A DNA stretch of 11,835 bases from RGIG1681 sp045648025 (lineage in GTDB: Bacteria > Bacillota > Clostridia > Christensenellales > UBA1242). This document shows, one piece after another, positions 1 through 4,940 of this stretch. The translations under genes and the position numbers were made by a program. The stretch is from assembly GCA_045648025.1 (NCBI GenBank), contig JAZRNH010000064.1:1-11835 (forward strand), read 5' to 3'. The stretch's first letter is position 1. Each line of letters opens with the position of its first letter. The notes under the pieces are model-generated. The model worked only from the letters and a program-made list of their open reading frames with translations. It had not been told where the DNA came from and made no database searches.

Positions 1-1113
1 AATCTTCAAGCAACAAGTTGGGTAACTTTTGTTGAGGGAATGGATATTAATGCTGGTGTTTATTATATGAGAGTGTTCACTGAAACTACTGCAAACAGAC
101 TTGCAACAGTTTCTCCAGTTTCAACATTTGAAATTTATAAAGATACAATGCCTGGTCTTCCAAGTATTCCATCTACTGTTGTTTATACAGGAAGCTCAAA
201 CGAACCAAACATTGTTATTGAAAAGTTTGGCAAAGAACTCAAAAAAGGTTTAAATGCTTACGACACAGAATGTGATTATTATATTGAATGGGAATATAAT
301 GGTTCAGCTTATGTGCTTGATGTTGATCCAACAAAGAACTTTATTAATGTTGGAACATATTATGCTTATCTTTATGCTAATGAAGTTGGCAACTATGAAC
401 TTCAATCAGGTGCAAGAACATCAGTGTTCTTCTCAATTGTAAAAGCAGACCTTGCAGACTTTGTTGCAAGAGTTATCACACCTCCAACATACACAGGTGA
501 AGCTTTTGGATTTGATATCTTCACATTTAAAGTAACAGGAGATGCTTATACAATTTCTGTTCAAGATGGCGAACTTGTTTGCAGCCTTGGTGGAACTGTA
601 AAACTTTATTATTCTTCAACATCAACAACAATGGGTGTTGGTGAATGGACTGAATATACAGCAACAACTGTTTTAAATGGTGGAACACAATATTTCATTT
701 TTGCTGAGATTTCTGGACTTGCAGTTTATGATGATGAATATTCAATGGTTCAAAACTTCACAGTTCAAAAAGCAACAGCTGGTGCACTTTCAATGACTGC
801 AACTGATGCAGAAGTTGAATATACTGGTGAAGCATTTGGAAATAATCTCTTCACATTTACCGCCAATGGTTATACTGTAACTTATGAAGAAAATGAATAT
901 GTTTGTAATCTTGGTGGAACTGTTACCATTTATTACACAGACAGTGAATCTCCAAAAATTGGTGGTTCTGGTTGGACTGAATATACAGGAACAGAAGTTC
1001 TTGAAGATGCAACAAACTATTATTTCTATGTTACAATCACAGGAATTGACAACTACAACGACATAACTTCAACAATGTGTTATATCACAGTTGGAACAAT
1101 CGTTGCTGGTTAA
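1..1113 (+). CDS. Extracellular MBG-like repeat protein, C-terminal part (5' end outside window)
   Basis: The reading frame is open from base 1 (it begins NLQATSWVTF) and ends at TAA 1111-1113, giving 370 visible residues. The first ATG, at 40, lies mid-domain, so it is not taken as the start. The visible part is almost entirely beta-strand-like, rich in Thr, Tyr, Val and Gly, with very few Lys/Arg clusters. An MBG-like unit with the Y-x-G and G-x-Y-x-x-x-L patterns comes first (about residues 55-150). Two clearly homologous units follow (about 160-257 and 267-364). Both share YTGEAFG, LFTF or IFTF, LGGTV, a Tyr-Tyr pair, W-T-E-Y and a closing NFTV or YITV strand. Such units are typical of secreted cell-surface adhesin-like proteins. 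The protein ends six residues after the last strand, with no LPxTG motif, membrane segment or basic tail, so any anchor must be N-terminal or non-covalent. Its partner is unknown. Domain class is moderately sure; function is not. Confidence 0.8.
   Translation, partial: NLQATSWVTFVEGMDINAGVYYMRVFTETTANRLATVSPVSTFEIYKDTMPGLPSIPSTVVYTGSSNEPNIVIEKFGKELKKGLNAYDTECDYYIEWEYNGSAYVLDVDPTKNFINVGTYYAYLYANEVGNYELQSGARTSVFFSIVKADLADFVARVITPPTYTGEAFGFDIFTFKVTGDAYTISVQDGELVCSLGGTVKLYYSSTSTTMGVGEWTEYTATTVLNGGTQYFIFAEISGLAVYDDEYSMVQNFTVQKATAGALSMTATDAEVEYTGEAFGNNLFTFTANGYTVTYEENEYVCNLGGTVTIYYTDSESPKIGGSGWTEYTGTEVLEDATNYYFYVTITGIDNYNDITSTMCYITVGTIVAG
478..1092 (+). repeat. Two tandem copies of a ~98-codon MBG-like domain
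   Basis: The two units are at roughly 478-771 and 799-1092. At the DNA level the copies share stretches such as GGTGAAGC followed by TTTGGA, CTTCACATTTA and CTTGGTGGAACTGT, but they have diverged in between. This is an old duplication rather than a recent one. Protein-level landmarks are YTGEAFG, FTF, LGGTV and WTEYT. Confidence 0.75.
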
Positions 1114-1121
1114 ATCAAATT

Positions 1122-1149
1122 AAAGAGCCTTGAAAAAGGCTCTTTTTTT
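1122..1149 (+). terminator. Rho-independent terminator of the MBG-repeat gene
   Basis: AAAGAGCCTT (1122-1131), loop GAAA, then AAGGCTCTTT (1136-1145) form a perfect 10-bp stem, followed by a run of T to 1148. It begins 8 bases after the stop codon. The GAAA tetraloop favours stability. Confidence 0.92.
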
Positions 1150-1191
1150 GTGCGATTTTATAGTTTTTGTATGGTTTTAATGGTTGTTTTA

Positions 1192-1221
1192 TTGGCTAAA
1201 CCGATTTGTTTGTGCTAAAAT
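1192..1221 (+). promoter_or_regulatory. Extended -10 promoter for the O-antigen ligase-like gene
   Basis: TTGGCT (1192-1197) is a 4/6 match to a -35 box. After an 18-base spacer comes TGC-TAAAAT: extended-10 TG at 1213-1214 and hexamer TAAAAT at 1216-1221. Seven bases after the hexamer lies G1228, the first base of the GTG start codon. If the promoter is real, the mRNA is leaderless or has only a 6-base leader (ATG at 1234). Confidence 0.5.
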
Positions 1222-1227
1222 TGACTT

Positions 1228-2625
1228 GTGACTATGGATAAATTTAAGCAATTATTTAATAAATATTATGAGTTTGCAAATATGGGCATAGTGTTTGCTA
1301 TGTTTATTTTGGCTTGTTTTTATCCTGTTTTTACAACAATTATTGTTTGCTATTTGTTTATGGTTTCTTTCTTTTTGAAAACCGACAAATTGTTTAGGCT
1401 TCAACTTTTTGTTAGACCATTTCAACTTCTCATATTTATTGATATGACCTTTTTGGGTCTTATGACACATATCTTTATTTTTGGCTATATTAAAAACTGG
1501 ATTATTGATGTTGTTTTAAACAAGAAAAAAATAAGCTATAAACCACTTCTTGCAATACTTTTGATTTTGGTTTATCAACTTATTTTCCCAATTTACAAAA
1601 CTAACATTTTAGACTTTTTGATTTTGCTTTTTGCAATGATTACAATATATTTTATTTATGAAAAGCGAAATGAAATTGATTTTGCCACCACTGCAAAAAC
1701 TTTTGTCTATTCGGTTGTATGTGGTGCGATTTGCGGTTTGTTTATTTCTTACTCTCCAAGAGTTGGCATTGTTGAAAGAGAACTTATTAATGGAATACTC
1801 AGATTCTTTGCTGTGTTTTTCCACCCTAACATTTTTAGTGACTATGCAGTTATGGCAATATCGGTTCTTTTGGTGCTTAAACATTTAAATAAAATTGAAA
1901 TTCCAGAGTTTTTGGCTTTGTTTGTAACAGTGTTTGTGTTTGGTTTTATGACACTTTCAAGGGCATTTATTATGATATTTGCCGCTGTGTTTGCAATTTT
2001 TGCTATTTTAGAACTCAAAAAGAACGGCAGGGGTGAGTTGAAGTTTTTACTCAATTTGGCGGCGATTATCTTTGCAATTATGCTTTTAATGGAAGACAGA
2101 ACCTATGCTTATATTGTTAGGGTTTATTCAAATCTTGATACGGTTGGTCTTGAAAAAGTTGACTCATTTACATTAAAAGACGGTTGGTGGGTTTGGGTTT
2201 TAAACGGTGTTGTTAAATATGACCCAGGCAGAATTGGTTTGTGGGAACTTTATATAAAACGAATTTTTGAAACAGTTAAATCGGTTTTCTTTGGATATGG
2301 CATTTCTGCTCCAAATATTGGACAAATGCACTCACACAACATTTTACTTGGATTCACATATACAAACGGTATTATTGGTATGCTTTTAATGGCATTGTTT
2401 GTGCTTTCAATGATAGACAAACAGGCTATTAAAAGGTTTAAAGAATATACAGCTTCATGGTTGTTTATTGCTGCATATTTTATGGTTATGCTGTTAAACA
2501 ACAACAACTTTGGAACAGCAATGTCTAGCTTGATTATGCTTTGTTTTGTTTTTTGTTTTAAGTCTGGCAAACCAAAATCACTTAAAAGTGAAAGAGAAAA
2601 AATGATAGAACAATTTTATAAATAA
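1228..2625 (+). CDS. O-antigen ligase / Wzy polymerase-type integral membrane protein
   Basis: This is a 465-residue polytopic protein with about ten to twelve hydrophobic segments (first about 19-49, last about 411-444). The WaaL/Wzy_C-like core includes FVFGFMTLSRAFIM (237-250). A large loop (about 287-370) carries R335, W339, the GYG motif (357-359 region) and HSHN (368-371), followed by a Gly-rich membrane segment starting LGFTYTNGIIG. A His-Asn pair at the end of a large extracytoplasmic loop is typical of enzymes that polymerise lipid-linked glycans or transfer them to an acceptor. In a Gram-positive type cell the likely role is polymerisation or attachment of capsule or cell-wall polysaccharide; the substrate cannot be read from sequence. 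Start choice: GTG 1228 or ATG 1234 (463 residues), since a stop codon (TGA 1222-1224) lies just upstream. Neither has a Shine-Dalgarno. No glycosyltransferase genes are adjacent. A shared terminator follows. Family assignment is fairly sure; no symbol is given. Confidence 0.83.
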   Translation: MTMDKFKQLFNKYYEFANMGIVFAMFILACFYPVFTTIIVCYLFMVSFFLKTDKLFRLQLFVRPFQLLIFIDMTFLGLMTHIFIFGYIKNWIIDVVLNKKKISYKPLLAILLILVYQLIFPIYKTNILDFLILLFAMITIYFIYEKRNEIDFATTAKTFVYSVVCGAICGLFISYSPRVGIVERELINGILRFFAVFFHPNIFSDYAVMAISVLLVLKHLNKIEIPEFLALFVTVFVFGFMTLSRAFIMIFAAVFAIFAILELKKNGRGELKFLLNLAAIIFAIMLLMEDRTYAYIVRVYSNLDTVGLEKVDSFTLKDGWWVWVLNGVVKYDPGRIGLWELYIKRIFETVKSVFFGYGISAPNIGQMHSHNILLGFTYTNGIIGMLLMALFVLSMIDKQAIKRFKEYTASWLFIAAYFMVMLLNNNNFGTAMSSLIMLCFVFCFKSGKPKSLKSEREKMIEQFYK

Positions 2626-2635
2626 AAAGGCAAAT

Positions 2636-2666
2636 AAAAAGAGTCACAATTTTGTGACTCTTTTTT
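2636..2666. terminator. Bidirectional terminator between convergent genes
   Basis: AAAAAGAGTCACAA (2636-2649) pairs perfectly with TTGTGACTCTTTTT (2652-2665) across a 2-base gap, so the practical loop is about AATT. T-runs occur on both strands: 2661-2666 on plus, and the complement of 2636-2640 on minus. It sits 10 bases after the stop of the plus-strand polymerase-like gene and 10 bases from the end of the minus-strand exporter gene, so it can serve both. Confidence 0.93.
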
Positions 2667-2675
2667 GTTTGTTTA

Positions 2676-3692
2676 TTAAAATCTTAAAAAGTTGAGTGGT
2701 AAGAAGTGAAGCAAATATCCAAATATTAAACTTGGGATAATAAGCATTGCCATAATAAACAAGTTTTCTTTTTTATTTTTATTTTCTTTAAATAAAACCA
2801 AAATTCCAAGACCAGCATTAACTGAAAGACCAGTTACAATGGCACCAAAACTTAAACCGCCCATTAAGTAAAGTTCAGTTAAAACAACTGATGCTGCACA
2901 GTTTGGAATAAGCCCGATAAGCACTGCAAGAAGCGGTTGAAGAATTCTGCTTGAAGATAAGAAATCTGTGAGTTTATCTTCGCCTAAAAATTCAATTAAG
3001 CCGCCCAAAATTAAATTTATAACAAAAATGTAAAGGGTGATTTTGATACAGTGAATAAGAGGGTGTTTCCAGTCAAATTTGTTGTCTTGAAGATCATGGT
3101 GACAACAAGCATGAATGTGTTCTTCGTGAGATTCGTGATGTTCATCATCTTCGTCGTGTTCGTGTTCGTCGTCATCATCATGTTCGTGATGTTCATCGTG
3201 ATTGTGTTCATGTTCATCTTCTGTTGTTTCAACTGCTTTTATAGAATCATTTGAAACAGAAAGTGTTTTTGTTTCAAATGCTCTTTTGAAAAGTTTGCTA
3301 TGCATAAACATTGTTAAATAACCAATGATGATTGCCAAAACAATTTTTGTTAAGATAAGCATTATTAGTGCAGGAATATTTTTGTAATCTGAAAGCATCA
3401 AAGGAATCGCTTCGTCGCTGGTTGCAATAAACACTGCAACTAGTGCCGCGGCAGAGATTTTTCTTTTTGAAAAAAGCTCTGATGAGATTACTGAAAACCC
3501 ACATTGTGGAACTGAGCCAAAAACAGCAGCAACAGCAGGACTTGCCTTTCCGTTTAATAATTTAGACTTTTCAAACTTGAATATATTTTTATACTCTAAA
3601 AGTTCAATTAGAAAGTAAATTAAAAACAAGAAAGGGAAGAGCTTCACCGTGTCAATTGCCGAATGCTCTAAAATGTGTAAAATTTCTTTCAT
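2676..3692 (-). CDS. Putative ArsP_2-type heavy-metal exporter with His/Asp-rich loop
   Basis: This is a 338-residue membrane protein with two hydrophobic halves (about 15-130 and 213-330) that look like copies of each other. The first half has FGSVPQCGFSV (58-68, P62 and C64). The second has IGLIPNCAASVV (259-270, P263 and C265). Each is followed by a Glu-Leu and a Gly/Ala-rich helix. This duplicated G-x-x-P-x-C-x-x-S layout matches the putative heavy-metal exporter family ArsP_2, often annotated as an arsenic or manganese exporter. Between the halves lies a hydrophilic loop (about 140-212). Its residues 158-199 contain 15 His and 21 Asp/Glu plus the pair C196-C197, a likely metal-binding segment. 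The substrate metal is not determinable. Start: ATG at 3690-3692 with AGGAGA six bases upstream. It is monocistronic, with its own exact-consensus promoter and a shared terminator. No riboswitch fits in its short leader. Family call is good; the metal specificity is unknown. Confidence 0.83.
   Translation of the reverse strand: MKEILHILEHSAIDTVKLFPFLFLIYFLIELLEYKNIFKFEKSKLLNGKASPAVAAVFGSVPQCGFSVISSELFSKRKISAAALVAVFIATSDEAIPLMLSDYKNIPALIMLILTKIVLAIIIGYLTMFMHSKLFKRAFETKTLSVSNDSIKAVETTEDEHEHNHDEHHEHDDDDEHEHDEDDEHHESHEEHIHACCHHDLQDNKFDWKHPLIHCIKITLYIFVINLILGGLIEFLGEDKLTDFLSSSRILQPLLAVLIGLIPNCAASVVLTELYLMGGLSFGAIVTGLSVNAGLGILVLFKENKNKKENLFIMAMLIIPSLIFGYLLHFLPLNFLRF
3096..3221 (-). repeat. Low-complexity His/Asp/Glu codon tract inside the exporter gene
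   Basis: These bases encode exporter residues 158-199 and consist almost entirely of CAT/CAC, GAT/GAC and GAA/GAG codons. On the plus strand they read as a TCATCATCTTCGTCG-like run. Such a tract can expand or contract in multiples of three, which would change the length of the predicted metal-binding loop without breaking the frame. Confidence 0.7.
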
Positions 3693-3711
3693 TAGATTTC
3701 TCCTATATTTA

Positions 3712-3724
3712 TTAGGGTTAAAAT
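3712..3724. repeat. TAGGGTTAAAAT direct repeat, copy 1 (exporter leader)
   Basis: TTAGGGTTAAAAT lies between the -10 box and the ribosome binding site of the exporter gene (read ATTTTAACCCTA on the coding strand). The same 12 bases recur at 3845-3856 in the same orientation. The position inside the leader would suit an operator, but no regulator is known here. Confidence 0.5.
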
Positions 3725-3734
3725 TTGCTCGTTT

Positions 3735-3763
3735 ATTATAGACCTAAAACCCCGTATTGTCAA
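3735..3763 (-). promoter_or_regulatory. Exact-consensus SigA promoter of the metal exporter gene
   Basis: On the minus strand TTGACA (3763-3758), a 17-base spacer and TATAAT (3740-3735) match the vegetative promoter consensus at all 12 positions. The leader to the ATG is about 35 bases and contains AGGAGA (3704-3699). A promoter this strong on a metal exporter suggests high or repressor-controlled expression. Confidence 0.88.
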
Positions 3764-3842
3764 GAAAAGCCTTGAAATAGTCAAATTGTATAAAATTCGC
3801 AAATTTACGGAAAAATATACAATATTTCAAAACAGGGGTTTT
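3746..3842. repeat. Nested imperfect inverted repeat upstream of the exporter promoter
   Basis: Three sets of arms are nested around about 3803. AAAACCCC (3746-3753) pairs with GGGGTTTT (3835-3842). TTGAAATA (3772-3779) pairs with TATTTCAA (3823-3830). TTGTATA (3786-3792) pairs with TATACAA (3816-3822). The inner region AAATT-CG-CAAATTTA-CG can also pair partly. Unpaired bulges separate the arms. The outer right arm also forms a local hairpin TCAAAAC-AGGG-GTTTTGA (3827-3844). The left outer arm overlaps the spacer of the exporter promoter. The nature of the element (operator, MITE remnant or RNA structure) is undecided. Confidence 0.6.
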
Positions 3843-3844
3843 GA

Positions 3845-3856
3845 TAGGGTTAAAAT
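3845..3856. repeat. TAGGGTTAAAAT direct repeat, copy 2
   Basis: An exact 12-base match to 3713-3724, immediately outside the right end of the inverted-repeat region. The two copies flank that region with 120 bases between them. A shorter 10-base version, TAGGGTTAAA, occurs at 8021-8030. Confidence 0.5.
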
Positions 3857-3860
3857 GTAT

Positions 3861-3888
3861 AAAAAATAGAAATGTTTGCACATTTCTA
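3861..3888 (-). terminator. Probable terminator of the acyltransferase gene
   Basis: On the minus strand TAGAAATG, a 6-base loop and CATTTCTA (3888-3867) form a perfect 8-bp stem followed by six T (complement of 3866-3861). It starts 17 bases after the acyltransferase stop codon. The stem is AT-rich (two G-C pairs), so it may be weak. Confidence 0.6.
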
Positions 3889-3905
3889 CATTTTTAGTAT
3901 AAAAA

Positions 3906-4823
3906 CTAGTTATTTTTGCTATTTTTTTTAGATTTTTTAGCAGCTTGTTTTTTGTTTGATTTTGAAGTTGTTTCAGCAGTTTCCTTTGCATTTGATTCAC
4001 TCAAATCAACTTCTTTTTCTGTTTGTGTGTTTGATTCAAGTGATTTGTTTTCACTTTGTTCAAGTTGTTCTGGAATCACTTCATTTTCTTCATAAATTTT
4101 AACCATTGAATTTCTTAAATAATCAACGATTCTAGATTTCTCTTCATTTGCAGGAGCAGTTGGGTCATAAACAATTGGCTCACCAATATAGTATTTTTTG
4201 TTTTGTTGAGATACAAATGTTGGATAGAAGGAAATTTTCTTGCCTGTTTTTTGATAATAATATTTGCCCAAATGTTCAAATCCGGTTTGGAATTTTCCTA
4301 CACCTTTTTCAACATATGTTTCTTCTGGGAAGATTAAGATTGCAAATTTTTTGTTTAAATATTTAGTTGAAATTTGCATTGTTTTGATGTTTGCTCTGAT
4401 GTCTTCTCTTGAAACAGAAATAGCACCGGCTCTCTTCATAACAAAAATCATTAAATCCCTGATAGCTCTGATTACAAATCTTTTAAACCACATTGGGTAT
4501 TTTGGAAAGTTGTTATAGACACTTATTCTCATTTGGTCTTCAACCTTTTTTTGGTCTAACATTTTGTCAATAACCCATGGTTTATATTTTATTGGGAAGC
4601 AAAGATAGGTTGCAATTGGTCCAAAAATTTCATAATGATTTGAAACAAAAACTCTTGCTTCATCGGTTTTTAATATATTCTTTTTGTCAACAACTTTGCA
4701 TTTGGCTTTTGGTGCAAAGATGATAAAAATGAGGCCATATTCAAGCCACAAAAAGAAATTTTTTATGCATCTTCCGATGGCACAAAAAAACCTAACAAAA
4801 ATGTTTCTTTTCTTTTTTTCCAT
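3906..4823 (-). CDS. PlsC/LPLAT-family acyltransferase with non-canonical catalytic motifs
   Basis: This 305-residue protein resembles 1-acyl-glycerol-3-phosphate acyltransferases, which transfer acyl chains to lysophospholipids at the inner membrane face. A basic N-terminus is followed by a hydrophobic segment (about 22-38), suggesting membrane attachment. The block order fits the family: VFVSNHYEIFGP (58-69, motif I), GAISVSRED (133-141, motif II) and FPEETY (165-170, motif III), with a late Pro-containing strand SFYPTFV (198-204). Two key positions differ from the textbook motifs. H63 is present, but the Asp expected at 68 (HX4D) is Gly. Motif III FPEGTR is FPEET-Y, with Glu168 and Tyr170. 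The tail 251-305 is low complexity, Glu/Ser/Asn-rich then Lys-rich, and probably disordered. Start ATG has GGGAG four bases upstream. Stop is TAG. It has its own promoter and is separated from the surface-protein gene by a terminator. Fold call is good; activity and substrate are uncertain. Confidence 0.82.
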   Translation of the reverse strand: MEKKKRNIFVRFFCAIGRCIKNFFLWLEYGLIFIIFAPKAKCKVVDKKNILKTDEARVFVSNHYEIFGPIATYLCFPIKYKPWVIDKMLDQKKVEDQMRISVYNNFPKYPMWFKRFVIRAIRDLMIFVMKRAGAISVSREDIRANIKTMQISTKYLNKKFAILIFPEETYVEKGVGKFQTGFEHLGKYYYQKTGKKISFYPTFVSQQNKKYYIGEPIVYDPTAPANEEKSRIVDYLRNSMVKIYEENEVIPEQLEQSENKSLESNTQTEKEVDLSESNAKETAETTSKSNKKQAAKKSKKNSKNN

Positions 4824-4853
4824 AATGCTCCCAAAAAAATAATATACTATTAA

Positions 4854-4882
4854 ATTTTAATTCATAATGGTTTGTTTGTAAA
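4854..4882 (-). promoter_or_regulatory. Promoter of the acyltransferase gene
   Basis: On the minus strand TTTACA (4882-4877), 17 bases and TAAAAT (4859-4854) match the SigA consensus at five of six positions in each hexamer. The leader is about 24 bases and contains GGGAG at 4832-4828, four bases before the ATG. The promoter lies between the upstream gene's terminator and this start. Confidence 0.72.
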
Positions 4883-4907
4883 GTTTTTTTTGCTAAAAAA
4901 TGCACAT

Positions 4908-4940
4908 AAAAAAAGGCAGATTTTGTAACTGCCTTTTTTA
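4908..4940 (-). terminator. Terminator of the InlB-repeat surface protein gene
   Basis: AAAAAAGGCAG (4909-4919) is perfectly complementary to CTGCCTTTTTT (4929-4939), with a 9-base loop. On the minus strand the stem starts one base after the stop codon and ends in a T-run (complement of 4914-4908), giving a standard intrinsic terminator. Confidence 0.92.

Noticed and set aside
2250..2570. Minus-strand 106-codon frame inside the O-antigen ligase-like gene
   Set aside because: Antisense shadow of a membrane protein gene, with no ribosome binding site and no recognisable domain.
3051..3254. Plus-strand 67-codon frame opposite the exporter's His-rich loop (Val/Phe-rich, looks membrane-like)
   Set aside because: The Phe/Val/Ile-rich composition is the expected antisense reading of His/Asp/Glu codons. 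It has no ribosome binding site or promoter.
3693..3757. A metal riboswitch (such as the Mn-sensing yybP-ykoY type) in the exporter leader
   Set aside because: The leader from the predicted start to the ATG is only about 35 bases, too short for an aptamer, and shows no paired structure.
3827..3844. TCAAAAC-AGGG-GTTTTGA hairpin as a terminator
   Set aside because: No T-run follows on either strand. It is better explained as part of the larger inverted-repeat region.
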